Notes under the pieces: model-generated
Told to the model about the DNA's origin: nothing
Databases searched by the model: none
Seen by the model: only the letters and a program-made list of their open reading frames with translations
Assembly: GCF_030272615.1 (NCBI RefSeq)
Contig: NC_081415.1
Location: forward strand, 367,640,667 to 367,704,666
Direction of reading: 5' to 3'
DNA from: Cryptomeria japonica
Taxonomy: Eukaryota; Streptophyta; Pinopsida; Cupressales; Cupressaceae
DNA length: 64,000 nucleotides
Translations under genes and position numbers: made by a program
Shown here: piece after piece, positions 45,443 to 56,845 of the stretch
Position numbering within the stretch: position 1 is the first letter of the stretch
Layout: each line of letters begins with the position of its first letter

Positions 45443-46711
45443 TGATGAGTTGAGACTTTGTCATATTTTTATCCTCAGAACTCTTGAGTTTTTGTTATCT
45501 TTTGGTTTGCATAGTAGTAGTGATGTATTGGGAATTGACTATATGTATTCCATATGTTAAGCCTGAACTTATTAAATCATGTTTTATCTTTGCCAGTCAA
45601 TTCCTGCAGCCATGCCATTTATTCCTGTAGCCATGTGATTTATTCCTATTGCCATGTGGATTATTTAGGGCAAGATCATGTGTGAAATTAATAGATGTGT
45701 TGATTAAATAAAATGTGTATGTATGTTCTTGTATGTTATTTCTTTTGTAGTGTAGGTAATAAATGATGTTGCGGTGGATATTTGCCTATCACGCATTGAA
45801 GGGAAGGATACATAGGAGATAACTGAAGATCAAACCGTAGAAGAGTTGAGCAAGCGTAAGGGATGGTATAAGTGGAGCAATCAAGTGATACTACCAATGT
45901 CTAACTTAAGTAGGCATTGAAGTTGTAAATACCGCCACAGTATGTTACAACCATGGTTTGGTTTAGATCCACGTTTCCTGCAGCATAACTCCAGTCATCT
46001 CTTTTATCGATCAATCATCCACCTCTTCTTCTCGGTGTGATTTGTGTTGTCTATTGTAGTTGATTTCTTTTTAATAATAAGCTCTTCTTCTTCTAAGAGG
46101 TTAGACAGAAAAGAGAGAAATATAGAGTAGAGGATTTCCATAAGCATTTTTGAGTTTATATTGAATCATGTAATGATTTTCAAGAATGATGAATAAAATT
46201 ATGTTATTATGATCTGTTAGAGTTGTTTTCTAGGAAGCTTGGTATCACTCATCCAAGGGGGCCCACTTGGTTAGTGTTCCTATAGATTCCTTAAAATTAC
46301 TTTTCTTTCCTTAGCCACAGTAGAAGTTCTTGCATTGACTATTGCTGCAGCCACTGGAAATAGATCCACTGACTATTCCTGCAGCCAAGCCAGAACAAAA
46401 TAACTTATGTTTATCAGCATTGAATTTAACTAGTATGACTTTTATGAGTTTATGCAGAAGTCTTCCTGTAGCCTTTTCATAGTTTCCATTCTTGTTTACC
46501 TTTTCTGCATAATGTTAGTTGCTGTAGTAATGCAAAATAGTTGTTGCAGGAACTTAGTGCATATACAGTGCAGACCCATTTCAAGTATTACGTCCCTAGG
46601 TTGACAATCAAATGAACACTAGCTATGAAAATAGTGACTTTACCAAATGAATGTCCAAACTTTGGGTTGAGGCTTCAACTAGAGTTATTATTCTTATTGT
46701 TGGGTTGAACA
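45443..46711 (+). repeat. First (5') LTR of the Athila composite
   Basis: Begins TGATGAGTTGAGAC and ends GGGTTGAACA. It matches 54762-56030 at the same length with scattered differences. Several CTGCAGCCA-type words (CCTGCAGCCATG and variants) are scattered in it. It is preceded by the AGGGG duplication. Confidence 0.93.
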
Positions 46712-46715
46712 TTTT

Positions 46716-46733
46716 TGGCACCGTTGCCGGGGA
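46716..46733 (+). promoter_or_regulatory. Primer-binding site of the Athila element
   Basis: TGGCACCGTTGCCGGGGA follows the LTR after a short T run. It is a variant of the TGGCGCCGTTGCCGGGGA site common in plant Ty3/gypsy elements, with one base changed in the GGCGCC core. Confidence 0.85.
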
Positions 46734-46795
46734 TGGTGTGAAACTAAGAACCTGTTATGGTTATTGCCTTTTCAGTTTTCAGTTAATTTTTTTTT

Positions 46796-48410
46796 TTGGC
46801 ATACCATCCTAATCATGCAAAAACTAATTCCTCAAATTTAAATCCTTTTGCTAAACTTTATCAAACCCCAAAGAATTTGAATCACCCTGAATCTGAATTC
46901 CCAAAAGGTAGTCTTCAATTCCTCTTTGGACCTCAAGAAGAAGAATTTCATATAGTAACAACCCCCACAAGTCTAATGCAAGGAAACCCACCTCCTGGTG
47001 GAAATAACCCACCACCACCACCAGACCCAATGTTTGAGTTCCCCATATCTGATCAGCATGATAATGCCAATCTTAAGAACATTCCAACTTCTTCCCTCCC
47101 TAAATTCTATGGATTGGTGATAGAGGATCCTGACACATTTCTGTTTGAGTTTGATGTTCTCTGTAGGAGTTTTGACTATACTACAGATGCCCATAGACTC
47201 ATAATATTTCCTGCAACCTTGAAGGAATCATCTTTAGGATGGTTTATGAGATTGGGTAGTAGCACAATCAATACATGGGATGAGATGAAATGGTTGTTTC
47301 TTGCAAAATATAAAGATTATTGTAGAGGCACTGATCATCATGGGGATGATATCTTTGAATGACATAGAAAGAAGATGAGAGTCTTGAAGATTATCTGGAG
47401 AGGTTTCTGTTTAGTGTCAAGAAGTCCAAACATAGTACTCTAAATGAAGATTCCCTCAAGTTGATATTTTTGAGGGGAATCAGTGATGAATGCACTGATT
47501 CTCTGGATCTTATGGGAGGAGGTGATATTACAAAGTCCACTTGGGCTGAAATAGGACAAATTTGTAAGAAGTATTCCAGATCTTCTTCTAAGAAGAATAG
47601 GCATTTCAAGCCAGGAACACCTTTATCAGCATTTGGTACTGAAGTTTCTAGAATGAAACTTATTCATTTATTGAAGGACTTTAAGGAGGACATCATAAAT
47701 AATATGGCTACTCAGTTGGATACACTTTCAGCTAAGAAGAAGCATGAGGAAGCTGATGCATTTCTTGCAGAATTTTGCCCTCATCGTAGACAACAAAAGA
47801 AGGATTGCAGATGTAAAATGGTTGCAAATGTGGAGGTTCCTAACTTCAAGCCAATACAAGGTGAGGACAAGGAAGTCTTCTATGTTTCTCAAAGAAGGCC
47901 AAATTTCCAAAGACAAGGTATGCCTCTGGATCCACTTTCTTTTTTTGGTTATAGTGGAAATTCTTATGCACCAAATAACCAATGGCAACCACCATATTCT
48001 CAAAATCTTGGTAATTATCAAAACTAGTATGGTTCTCAAGGCCAAGGGCAACATTTTGCTAATAAAATACCATAATGGCAACAACCATAAGGGAATTGGT
48101 ATCCACCTCAAGGCCAAGGAAGTCAGTTTCAAGGGAATTGGCAACCTACTCCTCAATGGAGGGGGAGTCAGCCATGGATTGCCTAGTCTTCTAGTTATCA
48201 ACAACCTATTTAGTAGCCACAACTTCCTGCAATAATGCCTCCTCCTACAACCACTACAGTCCCACCTAAGCCAACACAGTTGCCTACTCAACCATTACCA
48301 AATCCTAATATTAAATCTCAGCAACAACAACAAGTTTATTCAGCTGATCTTAATCAATACCCAGCCTATTCTCTATCTCTAAGTGATATTCACTACTGAT
48401 CTAGGACAAA
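46796..48410 (+). pseudogene. Athila gag
   Basis: Capsid precursor. Open from 46796 to 47362 with no clear ATG at its start; it reads FLFGPQEEEFHIVTTPTSL, then the core TSSLPKFYGLVIEDPDTFLF, LGWFMRLGSSTINTWDEM and LFLAKYKDYCRG. A frameshift near 47360 moves it to the 47461-48027 frame (GISDECTDSLDLMGGGDI). The C-terminal part is Gln/Pro/Asn-rich (SQGQGQ, QWQPPYSQN, later PPPTTTTVPPKPTQLP) with several stops between 48027 and 48410. A clear zinc knuckle is not seen; CPHRRQQKKDCRCK is only cysteine-rich. Confidence 0.85.
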
Positions 48411-48522
48411 ACTGCCTAATCCATCTCCTCTAGTTATCACTGAGGTACAAGAAGAACAAGAAATCTCTGATCCAACAGATACAATACCTCAGAAGCAGAT
48501 ATTACCACCATTTCCCTAGAGA

Positions 48523-49275
48523 TTGCAAGAAAAGGAAGTTCTCACAAAACAAGAGCAAGGCTTTGATATTATAGATCAACTGAAGCATGTTTGTGTTAAA
48601 ATACCATTGTTGCAGGCAATAAAATATGCTCCTATATATGGTAAGGTACTCAGAGAAGCATGTCTAAAAAAACCTGGTAGGAAGAAGAAGGATCCACAAA
48701 CAGTTCAAGTTATAGGTCAACTGGCAAATATTATGATAGGCAAGGTTGCAATTCCAAAATATTCTGATCCAAGTAGTCCTATTGTAAGTATGGTCATTAA
48801 TGGCAACTAGATAAGAAATGTTTTAATTGATTTAGGGGAAACCATTTATGTGATGACAAGAGAAGTAATGAAACAACTTGAAATCAATGGTCTAAGGCCT
48901 ACACCCATAGTTCCACAGCTTGTTGATAGCTCTACAGTGAGACCAGATGGTATGATTGAAGATGTAGTAGTTATTTTGGATTCCTGGGAATACCCTGCAT
49001 ACTTTATGATTCTATCTCCAAAGGCAACATTGGGAGGATATCCAGTAATTTTGGGAAAACCTTGATTTGCAACAACTAATTCATATATTGGATGTAGATC
49101 AAGGGATATGACTATTTTAGATGGGAACTCTATAAAAACATTAGCCTTGTATTCTCCCGCACAACCCCAGTATGATCAACAACAAGCTATTTGGCCTATT
49201 TTGGGAGAAGAATATGAGGAAGTTGACTCTATTAATAACCTTATGATGATTAATCTAGGGCCATTCATGTAATTA
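48523..49275 (+). pseudogene. Athila aspartic protease region
   Basis: Reads VLIDLGETIYVMTREVMKQL (about 48825-48885): a DLG-type active site as used by the Athila lineage, where D-S/T-G is the usual retroviral form. It continues MIEDVVVILDSWEYPAYFMI and GGYPVILGKP (about 48955-49065), the C-terminal part of the fold. Stops lie at about 48808 and 49066. Confidence 0.78.
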
Positions 49276-49445
49276 CATGATGAAGACTCAATTATTTATA
49301 AAATTCTGATAAATGTGTTGATACAAGAACAACAATTGCAGGAGTTGGTTCCGAATGTTGCAGGTTTGAACTTTCCTGCAACCACTGATACATTGCATAC
49401 TCTGTTGCCACAGGAAGTCTCTTCTTCTCATTTTTCTGATATGAA

Positions 49446-49539
49446 CTAGATTGACCTTACTATCAAGATAGAAGTTGATTTGAATAAATTTTTGAATATC
49501 AATACTAGATTGACCTTACTATCAAGATAGAAGTTGATT
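49446..49539 (+). repeat. 59-bp tandem duplication in Athila pol
   Basis: The 34-35 bases starting CTAGATTGACCTTACTATC occur at 49446 and again at 49505 (period 59). Because 59 is not a multiple of three, the duplication shifts the reading frame just before RT. Confidence 0.85.
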
Positions 49540-51080
49540 GGACTTGCTGAAATGTCACAAAAATGCTTTTGCATGGGATTACAAAGATATGCATGGGATT
49601 GATCCAACAGTTTGCACCCACTGTATCTATATAAAAGAAGAATGTTGCCCACTTAGACAACCACAAAGAAGAATCAATCCTACATTAAAAGAAATAGCTA
49701 AAGAAGAATTGCAGAAGTTGTTAAAGGCTAGATTTATCTATCCTATCTCTGATAGTCAATGGGTATCACCTTTGGTAATAGTCCCTAAGAAAGGAGGAAA
49801 ATGGAGGGTATGTGTTGATTATAGAGCCTTGAACTTAGCAACAAGAAAAGATCATTTTCCATTACCATTTGTGGATCAGGTATTGGATTCTCTGGCTGGT
49901 AAAAGATATTTTTCATTTCTTGATGGATTCAGTGGTTACAATCAGATTTGGATAGCCCCGGAGGATCAGGAAAAGACAACATTTACTTGTCCTTGGGGCA
50001 CATATGCATATTATGTTCTTCCTTTTGGGTTGTGTAATGCTCCAGCCACTTTTCAAAGAGCATTGATCAATATCTTTTCTAATATTTATCAAGACATCAT
50101 GGAAATCTATATGGATGACTTTACAACTTATGGTTCTGAATTTGAACAAGCATTAGGGAACCTGAAAAAAGTTTTGCAGCGATGTGAGGACTATAGTTTG
50201 TCATTAAATAGTGAGAAATGCTTCATCATGATACAGGAAGGAATATTCCTTGGTCATCATATCTTTGTAAAATGAATACAGGTGGATCCAGCAAAGATTG
50301 AATTCATTCAGCATATCAAAGCCCCTGTGAAGCAAAAAGATGTAATAAGTTTCCTTGGTCATGCTGGATACTACAGAAGGTTTATCAAAGATTTCAGCAA
50401 AATAGAAAGTCCCTTATATTCACTGCTTACCAAAGATATGGAATTTAAATGGACCTCTACATGCAATGAAGCTTTCTTAAAGCTTAAGCATGCCTTGACT
50501 CAAGCACTAGTTCTCAAAGGTCCAAATTGGTCTTTACCATTTCAAATTCATATAGATGCATCTGATTATACAATAGGGACAATATTAGGATAGAAGATTG
50601 ACAAATTGGAAAGTGCAATATATTATATTAGCAAGAACTTATAGGGACCTAAGTTAAATTACAAAGACACTGAAAAGGAAATGTTAGTTGTTATATATGC
50701 ACTCAACAAATTCAGGCACTATATCACAGGATATCCCATATTTGTTCATACAGATCATACTACAATTAGATACCTCATGAATGAGCCTTCAATTACTGGT
50801 AGATTAGCTCACTAGTTATTGTTGATGCAGGAATTTGATATCACAGTTTTTGATAAACCAGGGAAGTCTAATGTGGTTGCACACTATCTTTCAAGACTTC
50901 AATTGCAAGAGGATTATACAGTGATAGATGATGCTTTTCCAAATGAAAATTTATTCCTTATACAATCCCACACTCCCTGGTATGCTGATATTGCCAACTA
51001 TTTAGCTACTACTAAAATGCCATTTCATTTCTCTCCTAAAGAAAGAAGGTTGTTAGTAAATTTTTTTTTTTACTTCTGAT
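49538..51080 (+). pseudogene. Athila reverse transcriptase and RNase H
   Basis: RT is open for 245 residues (49538-50275): AFAWDYKDMHGIDP, GGKWRVCVDYRALNLATRKD, FSFLDGFSGYNQI, VLPFGLCNAPATFQRAL and the catalytic box IYMDDF (50105-50122), then the connection domain GHAGYYRRFIKDFSKIESPL after a stop at 50273. RNase H begins FQIHIDASDYTIGTILG (about 50545), reads LNYKDTEKEMLVVIYALNKF, and has stops at about 50593, 50641 and 50813. The active-site residues of RT are intact. The frame 50282-50593 is the same as that of RT. Confidence 0.92.
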
Positions 51081-52385
51081 GGATTGCTGATTGTTTGTTT
51101 TATACTGGACCTGACCAAGTCATGAGAAGATGTGTAAGGGAAGATAAAACATATGATATTCTGCATGCATGTCATGATGAGCCATGTGGAGGACATTTTG
51201 CTGCCAAAAGAACAACACTCAAAGTATTAAATACAGGATACTATTGGCCCACATTACACAAGGATGCAACATAGTATACAAGGAAATGTGACAGATGCCA
51301 ACATATGGGAAGACCTACAAAATCTGATGAAATGCCATTATATCCACAAATATCAGTAGCACCATTTGATAAATGGGGTTTAGATTTTGTTGGCCTAATT
51401 GATCCACCTTCTAATGGAAAATCCTACATTTTGGTATGTACAAATTATGTAACAAAATGGGTGGAAGCTCGTGCCATGACACATGCAAGAGATAATAAGG
51501 TGGCTGAATTTATTTATGAAGAGATATTTACAAGATATGGAGTAAGAAGGGAAATTGTATCAGACCAGGGCCCACAATTTACTTCAACATTAATTGCAGC
51601 TTTGGTAAATGAATACAATATAAGACATAGGAAGTCTACTCCATATCATCCACAAGCTAATGGGTAGGTAGAAGTTACAAATAGGGAGCTTGAGGCTATT
51701 CTTACCAAAACAATATCTATTCATAGAAAAAGACTAGTCTCATAGGCTTTCAGAAGCAATTTGGGCATATAGAACAACTTGGAAAACACCAATTGGTTTT
51801 ACACCTTTTGAGATGGTTTATGGAAAAGTAGCAATGATACCTATTGAATTTGAGCATAAAACTCCAAGGACAACTTTAAAATTAAATATGATATTATCTG
51901 AAGCACAAAAAGAACATATTCAGCAATTTAATGCTCTAGACAAATGGAGGAAAATGGTTGTTCAGCAGACAGAACTGATCCAAAATCAGAGATCAAAGTG
52001 GCATGATAAATATATCAAAGAGAAGAAATTCAAAGCCGATGACTGGGCACTACTATATGACTCTAGATATAAAGATGTTATGGGGAAGCTACAAACCAAG
52101 TGGTTAGGTCCATATGAGATAGAAGAAGTTTTCAATAATGGAGCTATTCATTTGACCATAATTGACCCTGTTCGGTTTAAGCTTTTGGTGAATGGTCACC
52201 GATTGCGTATGTATCATACGTCAGCCACTAAAGAGGAGTTCCTACAGCAATTTGGCCAAAACAATGAAACGCAAGTTCCTGCATCAACAGACAAGGTTCC
52301 TGCAGCAACTAATCAGCTTCCTGTTGCAATTGAGCAAAGTAATAAAGGTTACGTTCCTGCAGTGAACATGATTGTCGCTTCGTAA
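51081..52385 (+). pseudogene. Athila integrase
   Basis: HHCC domain with HACHDEPCGGH and CDRCQ (51155-51305); catalytic core GLDFVG (first Asp, about 51377), VSDQGPQF (second Asp, about 51557) and, after an in-frame TAG at 51665, VEVTNREL with the Glu codon at 51671. A frameshift near 51720-51760 leads to the C-terminal part open at 51813-52385: TPFEMVYGKVAMIPIEFEHK, KLQTKWLGPYEIEEVFNNGA and NGHRLRMYH. It ends with a tail rich in VPAST/VPAAT words that corresponds to the CCTGCAGC words common in this element. Confidence 0.9.
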
Positions 52386-52885
52386 TTCTTCTCACATCAT
52401 TTCACAATAAATATTTCCATATCTTATGGGAATATTATTCTCCATAAATAAAATTTCATCCACGTCATTCTATCCCACTTTCCTATCTGTCATTTCACTT
52501 CATTTTGCCATCATTTTCGTACGACTGCAGGTATGTACATATTATATTTTATTTTAATTACACATTTATTATTTCATTATGATTACGCCTTTCTAAATCC
52601 ATGTACACTCCCCAAAATCTTGTCAGCTTGTGTGGACATGTGCTAGGTTAAGTTAGGGGGGTGCTTTATGGTTCGGTTTCCAAAGTTAATGATTATTTGT
52701 CCTTTTCGGTACTTAGAATCGATTGCTTGCCATCATTGTTTTAACAAGTTATTATTTCACACAAGGAAATAATAAATTATGCCACCAAAATTGAGATATG
52801 TATGAAATTTCCAATTTAGCAAGTCTGTCCGATATTTTGTTCCTTTGTTTCTCAACTGCAGAGTGTTCTATACTTACAGAGTAAG
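52386..52885 (+). other. Spacer after Athila pol
   Basis: AT-rich, no ORF. The word GGGGGGTGCTTTATGGTTCG near 52660 lies in the position where Athila-type elements have a spacer before the post-pol ORF. Confidence 0.5.
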
Positions 52886-54310
52886 AAATGGGTGGTGATC
52901 CAATCTGCCATGAGCCAACAGTCCATGAAGTGTTGCTGCAGGATGCTCTTTGTGAGCATTATTTTAGACACCATGGCTAGATTGATTACTTTTTGAAAAT
53001 CAGAGACTTTAAATAGCTACAAAGTTTATGCATTCCTTTAACGAAGGAGAAGCTACAGTTAAAGGTTTAAGGGTTATTGCTACGTAGTAGCGAATAACTG
53101 AAGTAACAGGGTTGCCGCAAGAAGGAGAATTGTTTCCAGAATCAAAAGAAGGAGTGCTAGGGCAAAATTTACAATTCCCACAAATGGACCTCTAACAGTG
53201 GACAAGCAAGGAACTAGAAGAGTTTCCCTACCAGTAGAGTGGCCTCAGGTAGATTTATATGTCATGAAATACATTACTTGTGAAGGGAGATATTCAAATC
53301 TACATTCACCACATTTTAAATTACTTAGTCATTTATGGAATGGTCAGAGGGTGAATGTCTCTAATTTTCTATACCACCTCATTTCTACAAGTGCTAAAGA
53401 AATGCAAAAGAATGGAAATCGTTCTGTCAGCCATCATGGTTTGGTGAAATTGCTTGTAGAACACTCTCTTTGAGACATTTCACAGATGGAATGGGGGGTA
53501 CTTGAGGATATATTGTAGTTTAGGGATGAGGATGCTCCTATTGAAGATGCTCCTATTGCAGAGGATCCACCAGTTGAAGAAGAAAATATGGCAGAACCCT
53601 CTTCTCCCATAGTTGCTGTAGAGGATGATTTGCTCATTGCCGAAGGAGCTACGGTTATTGTGGAAGAAGAGATGGGTGAAGCAAATGTGGAGAAACCCAC
53701 CATTTCTCTTCAAAAAGAGTCACCAATTGCTAAGAGAAAAGGGAAGGAACCTATGGCCCATCTGCATGCAACTCAAATTTCTCTTGCAGCCAAGAGACGT
53801 AGGACAAAAAGAAAAACTCCTGCAGCAACTGAAACCATTCCTACAGCCACTCCAAAAGTTAATGTGAGAAGAACATGGAGTAGGATACAAAAGGCTCATT
53901 TAGCAGGTGATCCAACAGAGGTTATTACAGTGGAAACATCAAAAGAAGGAAGCCCTGCAGATATTGAAATGCAAGAAGGAAGCCCTCCGAATGTTGAAAT
54001 CCAGGTAGAAGTTGATGAAGATAGACTATCAAATCTTGCTTTTGTGGCACAGCAGCTTGAGGAGCTTATTGAAGAAATTCCATAGCATCTTGAGGAAACT
54101 GTTGAAGAAAATGCGTAGCAACTTGAAGAAACTGTTGGAGATATTTCACACCAGCCTGAAGAAATTGTTGGAGAGATTCCAGAGCAGTTTGAAGAGACTG
54201 TTGGAGACACTACACAATAGTTTGAGGAAGGAAGCAAAAGAACCAAGAGTTCTTTATTATGAATGGGAGAAATTACTGGTAAGAGATGATGTTAGGAAAC
54301 TAGTGCTTTG
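52886..54310 (+). pseudogene. Post-pol ORF of the Athila element, env-like position, unknown
   Basis: It starts at about MGGDPICHEPTVHEVLLQDA (52887). Several frames together give: HYFRHHG, KIRDFK, ITEVTGLPQEGELFPES (about 53090-53145), then WPQVDLYVMKYITCEGRYSN and LWNGQRVNVSNFLYHLI (53198-53473), an acidic and basic Pro/Ser-rich stretch with KRKGKEP and KRRRTKRKTP (53588-54085), and repeats of LEETVEE / FEETVGD (54070-54220). Athila elements carry a third gene after pol, sometimes called env-like. No signal peptide or convincing membrane segment is visible; the KRRR patch suggests a nuclear protein. The ITxxTGxP word matches IHLITGYP in the ORF at 7623. Many stops. Confidence 0.6.
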
Positions 54311-54761
54311 AATGAGAGAAGAGATATACCAGGCATATGAGCATTTAGTTTAGACTGACAGTGTAACAGCAATAGATGGGTTAACTCAGAGCTGGAATAA
54401 CTTACCAGACAAATTGAAGCAGGGAGAACTTTATTCAGAGCAAAAAATTTAGGCAGCTATGCAGAGAGCCCCCAAATATATACAACTGGGCAGAGAGAAG
54501 ACCAACAGCTGGCTACCACTGATCTTTCAACCTCCTATTCTTATGTGGCCACTATTGGTATGTCAGCCTATGGATCAGCCTTATAATGCAGTTATAGAAG
54601 AAACAGTCAGATGGTCTAGGCTAGAAAAGATGAAAGGATTCTACTAGAATTTAGCTTCAGGAGGAACAGGTCAAGGAACCATTAGTGATATGAGAGTTAG
54701 TGCAAGAGTCAAAAATTTTCCTTTTGTTGTAGGATCAACAAGCTCTTAAAGTTGGGGGGCA
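54311..54761 (+). other. Tail of the post-pol ORF and polypurine tract
   Basis: Degenerate sequence with short open frames only. GTTGGGGGGCA at 54751-54761 directly precedes the second LTR and is the likely polypurine tract. Confidence 0.6.
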
Positions 54762-56030
54762 TGATGAGTTGAGACTGTCAAATTTTTATCCTCAGAACTC
54801 TTGAGTTTTTGTTATCTTTTGGTTTGCATAGTAGTAGTGATGTATTGGAAGTTGACTATATGTATTCCATATGTTAAGCCTAAACTTATTAAATCATGTT
54901 TTATCTTTGCCAGTCTATTCCTGTAGCCATGCCATTTATTCCTGCAGCCATGTGATTTATTCTTATTGCCATGCAGATTATGTAGGGAAAGATCATGTGT
55001 TAAATTAATAGATGTGTTGATTAAATAAAATACGTATGTATGTTCTTGTATGTTATTTATTTTGTAGTGCAGGTAATAAATGATTTTGTGGTGGATATTC
55101 GCCTATCGCGCCTATTGAAGGGAAGGATACGTAAGAGATAACTGAAAATCAAACCGTAGAAGAGTTGAGCAAGCATAAGGGATGACATAAGTGGAGCAAT
55201 CAAGCGATACTACCAATGTCTAACTTAAGTGGGCATTGAAGTTGTAAATACTACCACAGTATGTTACAACCGTGGTTCGGTTTAGATCCACGTTTCCTAC
55301 AGCATAACTCCAGTCATCTCTTTTATCGATCAATCATCCGCCTCTTCTTCTCGACATGATTTGTGTTTTCTATTGTAGTTGATTTCTTTTTAATAATAAG
55401 CTCTTCTTCTTCTGAGAGGTTAGACAGAAAAGAGAGAAACATAGATTAGAGGATTTTCATAAGCATTTTTGAGTTTATTTTGAATCATGTAATGATTTTC
55501 AAGAATGATGAATAAAATTATGTTATTTTGATCTGTTAGAGTTGTTTTCTGGGAATCTTGGTATCACTCATCCAAGGGGGCCCACTTGGTGAGTGTTCTT
55601 GTGCATTCATTAAAATTAATTTTCTTTCCTTAGCCGTAGTAGAAGTTCTTGCATTGATTGTTCTTGCAGCCACTGGAAATAGATCCACTAACTGTTCCTG
55701 CAGCCAAGCCAGAATAGAATAACTTTTGTTTATCAGCATTGAATTTATCCAGTATTTCTTTTATGAGTTTATGCAAAAGTCTTCCTGTAGCCTTTTCATA
55801 GTTTACATTCTTGTTTACCTTTTCCACATAATGTTAGTTATTGCAGTAATGCAGAATAGCTGTTGCAGGAACTTAGTGCATATATAGTGCAGACCCATTT
55901 CAAGTATTACATCCCTGGGTTGACAATCAAATGAACACTAGCTATGAAAATAGTGACTTTACCAAATGAATGTCCAAACTACGAGTTGAGGCTTCAACTA
56001 GAGTTATTATTCTTATTGTTGGGTTGAACA
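54762..56030 (+). repeat. Middle LTR of the Athila composite
   Basis: TGATGAGTTGAGAC...GGGTTGAACA, 1269 bp, matching 45443-46711. It serves as the 3' LTR of the left unit and the 5' LTR of the right unit, because it is followed by a primer-binding site instead of a target duplication. Confidence 0.93.
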
Positions 56031-56034
56031 TTTT

Positions 56035-56052
56035 TGGCGCCTTTGCCGGGGA
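56035..56052 (+). promoter_or_regulatory. Second primer-binding site
   Basis: TGGCGCCTTTGCCGGGGA follows the middle LTR. It differs from the first site by two bases (GGCGCC instead of GGCACC, and TTTGCC instead of GTTGCC). Each site has one change from the common plant form. Confidence 0.82.
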
Positions 56053-56075
56053 TGGTGTCAAACTAAGAACTTGTT

Positions 56076-56511
56076 ATGGTTATCGTCTTTTTCAATTTTT
56101 CAGTTAATTATTTTTTTTTGGCATACCATCCTAATCATGTAGAAAATAATTCCTCAAATATAAATCCTTTTGCTGAACTTTATCAAACCCCAAAGAATTT
56201 GAATCACCTTGAATCTAAATTCCCAGAAGATAGTCTTCAGTTCCTCTTTGGACCTCAAGAAGAAAGATTTCATATAGTAACAACCCCCACAAGTCCAATG
56301 CAAGGAAACCCACCTCCTGGTGGAAATAACCCACCACCACCACCAGACCCAATGTTTGAGTTCCCCATATCTGATCAGTATGATAATGCCAATCTCAAGA
56401 ACATTCCAACTTCTTCCCTCCCTAAATTCTATGGATTGGTGACAGAGGATTCAGACACATTTCTATTTGAGTTTGATGTTCTCTATAGGAGTTTTGACTA
56501 TACTACAGAAT
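56076..56511 (+). pseudogene. Duplicated start of Athila gag, truncated
   Basis: An open frame from ATG 56076 through AYHPNHVENNSSNINPF, FLFGPQEERFHIVTTPTS and SSLPKFYGLVTEDSDTFLF, ending abruptly at FDYTT where it fuses to LTR sequence. It is nearly the same as 46796-47190. Here the upstream ATG is in frame, unlike in the first copy, so this copy may show the original gag start. Confidence 0.85.
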
Positions 56512-56840
56512 AGCCAAGCCAGAATAGAATAGCTTCTGTTTATCAGCATTGAATTTATCCAGTATTGCTTTTATTAGTTTATGCAGAAGTCTTCTTGTAG
56601 CCTTTTCATAGTTTCCATTCTTGTTTACCTTTTCTGCGTAATGTTAGTTTTTGTAGTAATGCAGAATAGTTGTTAGAAGAACTTAGTGCATCTATAGTGT
56701 AGACCCATTTCAAGTATTACGTCCTTGGGTTGACAATCAAATGAACACTAGCTATGAAAATAGTGACTTTACCAAATGAATGTCCAAACTATGGGTTGAG
56801 GCTTCAACTAGAGTTATTATTCTTATTGTTGGGTTGAACA
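56512..56840 (+). repeat. Third LTR, 5'-truncated
   Basis: From GCCAAGCCAGAATAGAAT to GGGTTGAACA it matches the last ~330 bp of the other two LTRs. The junction with gag at about 56505-56513 has a few extra bases, as in end-joining repair. It is followed by AGGGG (56841-56845). Confidence 0.9.
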
Positions 56841-56845
56841 AGGGG

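Larger units (their letters stand above)
45443..56840 (+). mobile_element. Athila-type Ty3/gypsy composite with three LTRs
   Basis: Order: LTR 45443-46711 (1269 bp), primer site, gag, protease, RT, RNase H, integrase, a post-pol ORF, LTR 54762-56030 (1269 bp), a second primer site and a 0.4-kb copy of the gag start, then the 3' 0.33 kb of a third LTR (56512-56840). The outer flanks share AGGGG (45438-45442 and 56841-56845), so the whole array occupies one insertion site. It fits a tandem element (LTR-body-LTR-body-LTR) made by unequal recombination, then a deletion from the second gag into the third LTR. The lineage call rests on RT (TRKDHFPLPF, DGFSGYNQ), the DLG-type protease and the post-pol ORF. 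Stops break every gene. Confidence 0.92.

Noticed and set aside
47728-48291. 187-residue minus-strand open frame
   Set aside because: It is antisense to the Athila gag C-terminus and has no recognisable motif.
53434-53713. Ser/Thr-rich minus-strand frames of 77-89 residues
   Set aside because: They are antisense to the acidic stretch of the post-pol ORF and explained by its codon repeats.
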